Assembly (NCBI GenBank): GCA_049999725.1
Contig: JBNGIS010018041.1
Coordinates: 1-30,238 of the forward strand
DNA length: 30,238 nt
From: Haplomitrium mnioides
Lineage: Eukaryota > Marchantiophyta > Haplomitriopsida > Calobryales
Direction of reading: 5' to 3'
How positions within the stretch are numbered: position 1 is the first letter of the stretch; each line of letters begins with the position of its first letter. Below are positions 9,185-19,124 of this stretch, piece by piece. The notes beneath the pieces were generated by a model. It was given only the letters and a program-made list of their open reading frames with translations. It did no database searches and was not told the DNA's origin. Both the position numbers and the translations under genes were made by a program.

Positions 9185-10923
9185 ATGAAGCATCCTCCTC
9201 CACTTTCCACCTCTTCTAGATCTGGTATGTACGTCCATAGGTGTTTGGGTCCGCTGCGTCCTAGGAAGAAAACTCGACTATCTCGTTCCCCCTCTCTTGT
9301 TCCCAATCAAGTCCCAATCATGGCTTTCCCGCAGCCATTACCTTCGAGATACACATGCCAAAAATTTACTGGCTAGATGGTAGTTGACAAGGTAGATGCG
9401 GACATGCATCTAAATCGTTTTGAGGCCTTAGCCATAGCCACAGGAGATCCTGAGGATGTTCTCAAGCATCAGTTCCCAACCACATTAGATGGTGATGCCA
9501 TCAACTGGTATTTCATAGAGGCTGCTACCATAGTTTCTTAGCCAGATCTTTGTACAACGTTTCTGGACCGTTTTCGTCCAGCATACCACATCGATCGTGC
9601 ATGGGATGACCTCTTTTGCATTCNNNNNNNNNNTCCAGCATACCACATCGATCGTGCATGGGATGACCTCTTTTGCATTCAGATGTATGATGAAGAGTCC
9701 ATTCAGGACTACAACAACCGATTTAAAGTAGTAGTCAGTAAGAGAAGAACTCCCCCACCAGCAGAAGATCAAACTGGGTTCTTTATCAAAGGTCTACTGA
9801 ACTCCATTCAAGAGCATGTGTTGCTCCAAGACCCGCAGACCTTAGACAGAGCCATTCAAGTAGCTACCTCTTACAAAAAGATGCTTTTAAGGAGAGAACG
9901 TTTCGCATCGGTTGCTTCCTCTTCCCCTAGTGAGGCGTCCAACATGAGCACCATAAGTTGTGGGGCCTCACATGCGCCCAGGACTGCTGCACCAACTCAC
10001 TCACATCAGAATCCAGCAGTCCTACCAGATCAAAATCTTCCATTGGTTCTAACACATGCAGAGATGAATTTGCTGAGTTCAGAGCCGAGGTCAAAAATGA
10101 TATATCCAATCTGCTGGCTGACCAAATGGCAAACATAAAAATACAGGTGGTCCAATCCGGCGCTGGACCCAATGCACAGCTCCAGCCTGCCAATGTTTGG
10201 TGCACCAGATGCAATCAACAACATTATTCCTTAGAGGCTTGTCCTCCGGGCATTTGGTGTGACATGTGCCTATCATCCGACCATGAGACGATTGCTTGTC
10301 CTATCTGGAGAATACTTCGAGTAGTGGAAGCTAAGTCGAGTGCTAATGTCAACATGGCTGTTGTTCCGCCTAATACAGTAGCGTTGGCCTCTTCCACCTT
10401 ACCTCAAGCGGTGCAAACCGCAGGTCAAATCTCTCCTCCTATATACCAGGCTCCTCTGGATGCCTAGCCAATACCTTATCAACAATAGAGCTACCCACAG
10501 GCAGCCACGTAATAAGGAGGCAATCCTCCCTATGCTCAGTATAGGCCTTCTATGGGGTTGACCTGTTGTAATTGCTAGAGTCATGATCATATGTCCAAAG
10601 AATGCCCCCACCCACGTACAAGCGAATATTATCAAAACAGACCGCAGCCTATGTACCAGCGGTCTAATCAAGGCTACCCAAACCAACGACCTTACAACAA
10701 TCGGTTTGGACATCAGGGCTAGAACTCTAATGCGTATTATGCTCCACAATAGCCTCAGTATCGGCAATAGCAAAATTACCAGCCGCATCAACACAACTAG
10801 CCTGCCTACCAACAGCCTCAAGTGGGGTACAATCAAACAGGCTACTAGCAGGCTCCTCAAAATCAACAACAACAATACCAAGCCACACAGCCATATCAAT
10901 CAGTCTCGCAACAAACTCAGAAT
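9185..10923 (+). pseudogene. gypsy copy 1 gag with three CCHC-type knuckles
   Basis: The same frame is open from ATG 9185 through ATG 9320 (MAFPQPLPSR); either could be the start. The retrotransposon gag domain follows: HLNRFEALA, FPTTLDGDAINWY, DLCTTFLDRFRPA, then across the N gap ESIQDYNNRF and FIKGLLNSIQE. The frame changes between about 9930 and 9960. The next frame holds EFRAEVKNDISNLLADQ and three knuckles: CTRCNQQHYSLEAC (10198), CDMCLSSDHETIAC (10261) and a third at about 10568-10610 with TAG inside it. A Gln/Pro/Tyr-rich tail follows. Stops at 9374 and 9539 and ten more between 10465 and 10848 kill it. Most sit where Gln is expected. Confidence 0.87.
9624..9633. other. Assembly gap of ten N flanked by a 47-bp exact repeat
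   Basis: The 47 bases before the N run (9577-9623) are identical to the 47 after it (9634-9680). The inserted 57 bases are exactly 19 codons, and the gag reading is natural only if one copy and the N run are ignored. This is two contig ends that overlap but were not merged. Confidence 0.95.
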
Positions 10924-12186
10924 TTGAGAACAAGGTATGCACCTCCGCCACCACATATTACTTACTACCAAGCGCAACCCAATCAGGCTTTTGCAATTCA
11001 GCCAACTCAACAGTTGGCGTTGGCACCTGCCCCTCAGCCTCAACTATTGGCTGCCCCGCAAGCGACTCCAGTTCTCCCTCTCCCTGCCACATCCAACGCT
11101 GGACCCCCACAAAATATCCAACAAGTTCAAGTGGTTTCAATGAACATTACCTTGCGCTTTGGGGTTCAATTGGCCACACTTGTTGCCCCTCTTTGGCTAG
11201 CTGAACACTGTGTAGTGGCAGCCTCTCCCTTGGCTGCCCCACCAGCACGAGCACCTAGGCTTAACTTTTCCAATGAACCAGCCACATTCAATGCTCGTGC
11301 TAATCTCCTTTACATGATTCCAGCACACACTCTAGTGGATCCTCTTCCTTCTCTTCAGGTTCCACTCGACCAACAAATTTCCTCTAGTGGCCCAGACAAG
11401 GGCGCCATAGCTGACGCTTTGCCTTTCCCTCCAAAGAGACCCGTCAAAGGGATTCCCATGAGGCGTTATAAGTGCAAGGCTCTCCTCTTATCCCTGCAGA
11501 ACATTGCACCATATGATATATTCGCAGATGTTGCTCTACAGCAGGCACACATGTCCATTGGCCAGCTTTTGCGACTTCATGTGCCCTCATGCAATTCTCT
11601 TCGATCAGCTATGATCATGCCTCGGAAGACTGCCCAAGCAACCTGTTTAGTGAAGGCCAGCAAGCCTAAGGCAGCTAAGCACTGCACACCTTCAGCGCTT
11701 CCAATTGAGGACCCTTCTTCTTCTTCTTCTCCTTCCACTCCTCTCAGTTTGGTTTCAGACCCTCCTCCCATGGCAGAGCTACCTCCCGATGAAGAGGCCT
11801 TATCTGTTGTCCATATGGTCTCTTTATATGACCCAGAGACACCAGCCACCGTAGTCCTCATAGATGGTGTCATGATTCCAACGGCACATTTGGACACTAG
11901 TTCAGCAATTAATATAATGACAGAGCATACAATGAACTCTATTAGATATCTGACGAGTGCCTTGCAAAAAACATCTCTAGTTCTTCGCCTTGCGGATGGC
12001 AGCGATGTTTTACCCCTGGGAGTTCTCCGTAATGTACCCACTCTCTTTGCTAACCAAGAATACCTAGTTCACTATTTGGTCTTGCGCATAATGCAACAAA
12101 ATCAATACCCCTTACTCCTTGGGCGTCCATGGCTTAAACAAAGCCATGCACAATTGGATTTTGTAGATGGGACGCTGACCAATTGA
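10924..12186 (+). pseudogene. gypsy copy 1 gag tail and aspartic protease
   Basis: A 420-codon stretch in the same frame as the second part of gag. The first 100 residues are Pro/Gln/Ala-rich, the middle has GIPMRRYKCKALLLSLQ and a Ser/Pro run (SSSSSPSTPLS). The protease is near the C-terminus: VLIDGVMIPTAHLDTSSAINIM carries the active-site Asp as D-T-S where D-S/T-G is usual. LADGSDVLPLGVLRNVP and LLGRPWLKQSHAQLDF are the flap and the conserved closing GRPWL segment. The protease matures Gag-Pol. The Gly-to-Ser change would probably weaken it. The start is arbitrary, since translation would come from gag upstream. The shift to the pol frame lies just before 12183. Confidence 0.82.
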
Positions 12187-15100
12187 TCTCCATGACAGAG
12201 GGTGGTTCTTTCCATATATACCTAGACCCCTTCTCATCCCCTCAATCTCTGGAGAAGCAATTTACAGATTTATCACTGGTGGATACATCCTCTCAATTTT
12301 TGATCCCACAAACTGAAGATGATACTCTCAATCCTTTCGGCAATCTTTTTCTCACCTGTAATTTTCTAGAAGTACAATTTAAGGACTTAGCAGTTCTCCC
12401 AACAGAACACAAAAGTCTAAAGATCTATGACGGAATTTCAGAGGCCCAAGAACCGGCCTTCTTACAACTTATGCACAAATACATTTATGTTTTTGCTTGG
12501 GAGTATGATGAAATGACAGGAATCCCAACATCTGTATACCAATATCACATCAGGCTTTGACCGGATGCTCACCCTATCCGAAAGTGTCCATATCGACTCA
12601 ATCCTAAATATACAGACCTGGTTCAAAAAGATATAACCAAAATGCTACACGTCGACATCATCTCCCACGCAGGCCTCACAGATTGGGTTTCACCGATTGT
12701 GGTGGTTCCAAAACCTAATGGATCAGTAAGAGTCTGTGGCGACTTCAAGGCCCTCAATGCTGCCACCATTCGAGAACACTTCTCTATTCCTTTTATCGAC
12801 ACAATTCTGGATAACGTGGCTAGAAAACAATGTTACAACTTTCTGGATGGTTTTTTCGGCTATAATCAAATCGAAATCCATCTAGATTACAGACATCTTA
12901 CCACTGTCACTACGCCTTGGGGGTGCTACTCCTATAACAAATTGGTCTTTGGCCTTTGCAATGCCCCCAGCACATTCCAGATAATCATGCTCATGGCATT
13001 TGAGTCCCTTTTCCAAGGACCAGACAAGTGTCTCGAGATTTACCTGGATGATTTTACGGTGTACAGCACTATAGACTAGCACCTTGCCAAATTGGAACAT
13101 GCTTTCACTTGTTGCCGCACATATGGCATTTTGTTAAATCCAAAAAAATGTAAGTTCCTGACGTTAGTAGGTGTGCTTCTAAGGCATATTATCTCAGAAA
13201 AAAGACTACATCCAGATCTTGCAAAGGTCAGCATTATCCTCTCTCTTCCCCCACTGACCACAATCAAGCAGCTCCAACATTTTTTGGGCAAATCGATCTA
13301 TTACAGACGCTACTGCCAGAATTATGCTAAGATTGCTGCCCCTCTATATCAGCTGACAAGACATACAGTTCTCTTTGTCATGACTGAGGACTGCTAGCAA
13401 GCATTTCAAGCTCTCAAAGATGTTCTGGCTTCTCTTCCCTTTCTAGCTCCTATTTACTGGTCTATTTCGTTTCTTGTGATGGTGGACACTTCTTCTACTG
13501 CCACGGGTACAGCACTGACCCAAATTCAAGAAGGCAAAGAGTGTTCTATTTATTATGCTGGACGTCAACTCAGCTTGGCTGAGAAAAATTACAATGTCGC
13601 TGAGCAAAATGCCCTAGGGCTTATCCATGCAGTCCAGAAATTTTGCCATTACCTTCTGGGCTATCCTTTCACTTTTATCGTCGATCATGACTCTTTAAAG
13701 TACATAATTAACAAGCATGATCTCACTGGCCGCCTTGCTCATTGGGTTCTTCTTCTCCAGGAGTTTAATTTCCAACTCCAAGTTTGACCAGGCAGCAAGC
13801 ATGGGAACTCTGATCTCTTATCTCGTGTGTCTGGCATTCCTAAACCCAACTCCTTGGATGATGCTTTTCCGAACTTGTGGGTTTCTCAAGTCTCTACCTT
13901 GCTCACTACAGAGGTTAGCTTGGATCTCCCATACAAACAGTTGGCTGCCAACCCTTGGTACAGCCATATGATTTCTTACCTCACAAGAGGCACTCTTCCT
14001 TCCCATCTCAGGTCGGATCAGAGGCAAGCCTTCACCAGATTGGCTGCCCCTTACATAATTCTTTCTAGCATTCTCTACCGAATGGGTGTGGATGGCGTCT
14101 TGAGAAGATGCCTCGTGCCACCACAGACCACGCAGGTTCTACATGGCTGCCACACCTCTACGTATGGAGGACATTTTGCAAGCAAGACCATTGCTAAAAA
14201 AGTACTTTGCTCTGGTTATTGGTGGCCTACGTTATTTACAGACTCCCACACATTCGCTTGCACATGTGACGCCTGCCAGAGAACAAGGAAACCTACACAT
14301 AATCTGGAGATGCCTTTAGTGCCCATCTTACCCCTATCTGCTTTTGAGAAATGGGGACTGGACTTCATAGGTCCCATTACTCTACCTTCTCGTGCACGAC
14401 GAAGCCAATATATACTGGCTGCTACGGATTATGTTGCCAAGTGGGCGGAAGCTATTGCGCTTCCTGTTGATAATGTGATATAAGTTGCTTCCTTCCTCTA
14501 TTCCCAAGTTTTGACCAGATATGATTGTCCTTTAGAATTGGTTAGCGATCCTAGCACTCATTTCTTAAATGAGGTCATTGAGGCTTTCACAGCTCTGAAC
14601 TCCATCCGCCACCGCACATCAACACCATACTATCCTCAAGCCAATGGCCAGGCCGAGAGTACCAACAAGATTTTGAAAGCCATACTCACCAAAACGGTTT
14701 CGCATCACAGATCTGACTGGGATGAGCATTTACCAGCAGCCTTATGGGCCTATCACTCCATGACCAAGGTCGCTATAAGTTTTACACCCTTCTACCTAGT
14801 CTACGGGCAAGAGGCCTTGCTATCCATTGAAATACAGGTCCTTTCCTTGCGGGTTGCCATTTCAAATCGATTAGAACCCTTACAGTCCTTGAAACAACGA
14901 CTGGCAACCTTAGAACAATTGCAAGAGGATAGGATTCAGGCCTCTGATCTGCTCTTTGCCTATCAGAACCGCATCAAGCTCTCCTATGATAAAACAATTA
15001 CGAGGCGCACATTTGTGGCCGATGACCTAGTTCTGGTGTTTGACATGAGATTTTTACATTTTGCACCAAAGTTTACTACACATTGGTCTGGCCCTTACAA

Positions 15101-15236
15101 GGTGACAGCTGTCCATCCCCATGGCTACCTCAGCCTTTCTACATTAGATGATACATGTAGCCTTTGCTGCCCTTGTAAATGCCAATCGTGTGAAGCACTA
15201 TTGTGTCTGAATTTTCGTGTTTGGAAGTGTCTGTAG
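12183..15236 (+). pseudogene. gypsy copy 1 pol: RT, RNase H and integrase, one frame with five stops
   Basis: The whole region reads in a single frame. RT (about 12590-13150) has WVSPIVVVPKPNGSVRVC, FLDGFFGYNQI, LVFGLCNAPSTFQ and the active site IYLDDFTVYS with both Asp. RNase H (about 13470-13790) has VDTSSTATG and FIVDHDSLKYI. Integrase (about 14100-15170) has the zinc domain (H..H..CDACQR), then WGLDFIGP, LVSDPSTHF and YYPQANGQAESTNK with the D-D-E triad present, and HWSGPYKVT (GPY/F motif). Stops are TGA 12558, TAG 13077, TAG 13395, TGA 13785 and TAA 14481. Both TAGs sit before or in Q-rich contexts, and TGA 13785 precedes PGSKHGN where Arg is usual, all consistent with C to T. The end of integrase (VNANRVKHY-like, about 15173) is read in a neighbouring frame. 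Confidence 0.92.
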
Positions 15237-15376
15237 AAGTACCTTGCTCTTTGTTCGTAAGTTTTTTCTTCAAAATGTTCTGTTCCTTGCCACCATGCCA
15301 CGAACCAACCTTGGGAAGTCCAGAGCAGCCAAGCAGTATTCTTCGCACGAGACACTCAAGATTGAACCGAAGGATC
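15237..15376 (+). other. 3' untranslated spacer of gypsy copy 1 with probable primer tract
   Basis: 140 bases between integrase and the LTR. The stretch just before the LTR start (GATTGAACCGAAGGATC, 15360-15376) is purine-rich in the second half and sits where the polypurine tract should be, though it is not a clean one. A short open frame beginning MPRTNLGKSRAAKQ at 15295 runs from this spacer into the LTR and has no known motif. Confidence 0.4.
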
Positions 15377-18300
15377 TATTAGGGTCCAAGATGGGAGCTA
15401 AAGACGAACACAATGAGAGACAAAGGAAGACGAAATCGAGGAAAATGAAGAAAGCAAGCAAGCAAATGGCGAAATTGGCAAACAATGGACACTGTCCAAA
15501 TAGAAGGGTGGAAGATTCTCATAAATACAACCAAAAGACTTTTATAAGATTTAGTTAAAAAACTTGTTTATTATATTTAAAGTAGAAAAAAACCTTCTTT
15601 AGGATCCAGAAATACATTTGTAGGAATAGCACTTGTTTTTGAATCATAGGTACCAATCAGGTCGAGAAACAGATCAAACAGCAACAACAACTTGAACAAT
15701 TCACAATGGAGAGAAATGGAGGAAAACCGCTCAGCAGGAAGAAAAGAAAAGAAAAGAAGGCGTCGTTTGTACGTAAGATTTCATGTGTGTATGTGTGTAT
15801 TGTAAAATGTGCAAATATATGTTTTTGTGTTTGTGAAGTTTTGGAGAAAAAATTGTGTGGGTAAATCATGTGTTTAGTAAAGTATATTAAAATATTAGTT
15901 AAATATTAACTAACTAATACTAAACCTAACCTACCAAGCCAAGGAGGGAAGAGAAAATGTGATTAAAAATGGATGGAGAGGATCTAGTGGATCCAATGGC
16001 CAAGAACTGGTCCTCGCATGTGGGAGTTAGGGCTCACTTTTGAAAAAGGGAGTGGGGCTCATTTGGGAGGCCCCTCTCTTGTTCTTGTTTCTTGTGCGCG
16101 GCCCCGTCGAGGATCTTTGGGCTCCAAGAATTCATCGTGGGAGAGGGAGAGATGTTGGATTGGAACATGGGATTATTTTTGGTTGCACATGAGGAGATAC
16201 ATACAAGCTGGCAGTGCATGAAGGAAGTTACGTTGCACCATAAGGAGGAATGTAGTGCTCGACATCTAAGTGTCTTTGCAATGAAGTTAGTAGTGACAGT
16301 TTCAGTAGAATGTGGAACAAAAAATGATATGAGATGAGCAGAAATCGACCATGATGGGATATTCTTGGAGAGTCACCAGCAACAGTGGCTGCCCGACGAC
16401 ACTTGTGTAGCAGTAAGAGCGATGTTGAGAAGGGTGATGCGTATGGTTTGGAAATTACTCGTGGGAACTCTTGATGGGAGAATGCAAAGGAAACTAGTGG
16501 TCCAAAGGAGAGGAATCTCAGAAAAAGGATGGGTTGAGAGATAGCTAAGTCAAAAATGAGGTACCGACCAAAATTCAATAGGAGCCGCCGCTGGGAAGAA
16601 AGGAACATGTATCAAGATCAAGAAGGATTGGAGGTTGAGCCCGAGCACTCTTTAGCCCTGTGAACTCATCAGGCTGAAGGGGAGACATTCTAGAGGCAAA
16701 AATCTTGACGCCGTCGAGTACTGAGAGAGGGAATTCGCCCATCGCATTCGGGTTATAAGTCGATAGAGGGAGGCATGGTCCACAGATTGAGGAACTGCAC
16801 CCAAACTACGTGGAGCCTCGGCTACATGCAGACTCTCTACTTGAGTCCTTTCGAATCAAAGTGCTTTGCGATTTCTGCGATGGCATTCTACTTCTCCGAT
16901 TCACGGTGAGGTAGTCGATGGAGACATGTATGCATCGGAGGTAGTCATTGGAGATGCTGCATGTCGTGGTGTATTCTGTCCTTCCACTAGATCGAACTGG
17001 CCTTTGGGGTCATAAATCATATCCTCAGTAATTGCAGCCGCGACAATAGGTCGAGGGGATTTGAAAAGAGATGTTGATAAAATCTACAAAAATAGAAATT
17101 GGTGGCCACGGGCGTTGAAGATCAACATGAGGAAGTGGCTGCAAGAAGGCGCCACTAACATAGAGCTACACCTTATTCTGTTGAAGTGGGGAAGTGTTCG
17201 ATCGTTGACATGTGATGATTGAAGGGGTTGGATTTTTGCAGGATTTGGAGGTTATTTTGGGGAGCATGATTGAACACCCTCTTTGCAAAGCTGGTGGTGT
17301 CAACATTGGCTAATTGTAGCTTGTTCGAGTGTGCGAGGGATGAAACTGTGACTGAAATTGTAGACACTAGATGGCTGCGGGGAAATATGTCGACACAATT
17401 GCCGAATATGCTTATCTGTTCTGTCAAAGGAGGCACTTTGGCGGTTGACAACCAAACGGGAGACTTCTTAGGTCCGCTGCCATACTCTCAGCTCATACAC
17501 TGGGCTCTAAGTGAAGGGGTGTCTTCTTCTCAGAGTTGAAGTTATGGAAATCATATTGAGGTGAAAAAGAGAAGAACAACGTCGGAAAGCGAAAGGGACA
17601 CTGGGTTGTGCTACCACATCAAGTGACCGTGTTTGGGAGAAAAAAAGAAAACTAAAATAAAATAAAGAGGCTTAAATATGCTAGATAATGGAGGGGAGTG
17701 ATGAGGTAGTGGATATTAAGGACTATACGAAACATGGGAGACTCTAAAGGAAGGGAGGTCGCTGAAGTCGACATTCCACAAGTGCATTGAGCCATTTAAT
17801 TGTGTACTTGAACACTGCGACTTAAAGGAGGATAGTCAAAGGGAGTTAAGGACATGGATGGTGACGGGAGGGTGGTACAAGGTGACCTATTTGGTTAACA
17901 TATAAAAATAAAAATAAGAAAAAGGAAAGCGTCATGGTTGGGAGGCTATTGGATGAGGAAGGAATCGAGGGTACTACTGCATGATGGGTGAAAATAGGGA
18001 AGTTGAATATCCCATAGGATGGATGAGAGGAGTTGAAGAGAAAGCTAAGGTGAATGAGTGGCCTGGTAGGGTGCATTAAGTTGAGTGAAGAATTTTGCTT
18101 ATGGGTGCGTAGGAGAAGCTAAGTTAGAAGATATGAAGACCAATATAGGAAGATATGGATCCTAAGGTGGTGTCTCAGGAAAGATGGTTGTAGGAGTGTA
18201 TCCAAAGCAAGATGGAGATCTGAAGTTGGCCAGGGTTGCTATGTGTTGTGATTTTCACCTATAAGTGGAGGACGGAGTGGACGAAATGGCAGAAGGGGAT

Positions 18301-19124
18301 CTGGATCTGAATCTTGAGTAAAGGTCTACTGTGGCTACAAGATATTAATTCTGGTTATGAGAAGAAGACATCGCAACAGACCCGTGAGCTCTCCACAAAA
18401 GTAGTTACTTCCCAAGGTTGGAATCAATTGGCTGGTGGCTAAGGTAAACAAAGCAATTTATGTGTGTATGTTTCGTGCCCGTGAGTTTGTTGTCTTCAAT
18501 TCTTTATGACTTTTTGTGGAGTATATTGGTGAGGTATTAGTATAGTTGCCCTGTGATGAGTGGTTAGTTTGTGTTTGAACGCACATGAGAGGTTCAGAGA
18601 ATTGTCATATCCCTGGAGTCCGAGTGGGGACTAGAGTTTCAAAAGTGATGGTTGGGGTGCAATGATTTGAGGATCTGAGTAGATTCTGTATTGGTTACCT
18701 TCAAACATACTCATGAGTAAAGTGCTATTTCAGAATTTGTGAATACAAGTATGTTTCGTATATGCATGTATGTTGGATATTATCCTTTTCAAATTACAAC
18801 ATCTAAAATGAGACGCATTTGAATTATTTCAATTTTGTTATGGGGTACTATTCCTGAGCCACAAGACCAGCCCGTATGCCAAAGGTTGTTTGGAGGTCCT
18901 AAGCCGGTCATGAGGGAAGAAGCACCCTCACGACCCCTTGGGTCCTGGTGGACATCACTACCACCACGACCAAGAGTATCCCTTAGATAGCCCAATCAGC
19001 GGGAGTCGTTATCTTGTCCCAACCCAGTGAATTAGACCCAGAAGTTAGACATTACTATACTACAACTGAACCAATTCAAAAGGCAAGGCTCCTCCCCCTA
19101 TGCCTTGCAACTCAAGACCTAACA
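15377..19124 (+). repeat. Giant LTR (about 3.75 kb), 3' LTR of gypsy copy 1
   Basis: The segment begins TATTAGGGTCC and ends AAGACCTAACA. Its reverse complement matches 21784-25327 along its length. The outer 720 bases (15377-16097 with 24608-25327) and inner 740 bases (18385-19124 with 21784-22558) align easily, roughly three quarters identical by eye. The middle aligns more weakly, with shared words such as TTAACCAA and AAATTCTTCACT in the same order. The inverted copy has TGTTAGG...CCTAACA ends and a primer binding site one base beyond the CCTAACA end, so these are LTR ends. No convincing gene lies inside; open frames are short and unlike known proteins. Anything from 15377 to 19124 should be read as non-coding LTR. 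Alternative: two different short LTRs at fixed spacing. Confidence 0.65.

Larger units (their letters stand above)
9185..19124 (+). mobile_element. Ty3/gypsy retrotransposon copy 1, lacking its 5' LTR, with a giant 3' LTR
   Basis: Domains run gag, zinc knuckles, protease, RT, RNase H, integrase, then LTR; RT before integrase identifies Ty3/gypsy. gag reads in one frame to about 9950, a second frame covers the rest of gag and protease to 12186, and pol uses the third frame from 12183 to 15236 without a single frameshift, only stops. I assign the 3.7-kb sequence at 15377-19124 as its 3' LTR because it starts about 140 bases after integrase and shares both ends with an inverted copy that carries a primer site. 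The 5' LTR is missing. A clade cannot be fixed, though the Asp-tRNA primer and long LTR recall the Tat/Athila/Ogre side of the family. Confidence 0.8.

Noticed and set aside
10465-10848. A variant genetic code in which TAG and TAA mean Gln
   Set aside because: The TAG/TAA-for-Gln pattern invites it, but gypsy pol also has TGA where Arg is expected, copia remnants have TAG at a non-Gln position, and all elements have frameshifts. Decay by C-to-T change explains everything.
10399-10899. 166-codon minus-strand frame opposite gag
   Set aside because: Shadow of the Gln-rich gag tail. The plus-strand reading has zinc knuckles and family similarity.
17141-17160. Another primer binding site (GGCGCCAC with TAACA)
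   Set aside because: The core GGCGCC is a palindrome, the rest matches poorly, and the position and orientation do not correspond in the inverted LTR copy.
16097-18385. Four separate short LTRs (720 and 740 bp) rather than two giant ones
   Set aside because: Considered first. The matching spacing (2.3 and 2.05 kb), weak but ordered similarity in the middle, and matching terminal TGTTAGG/CCTAACA favour one long LTR. It remains the main alternative.
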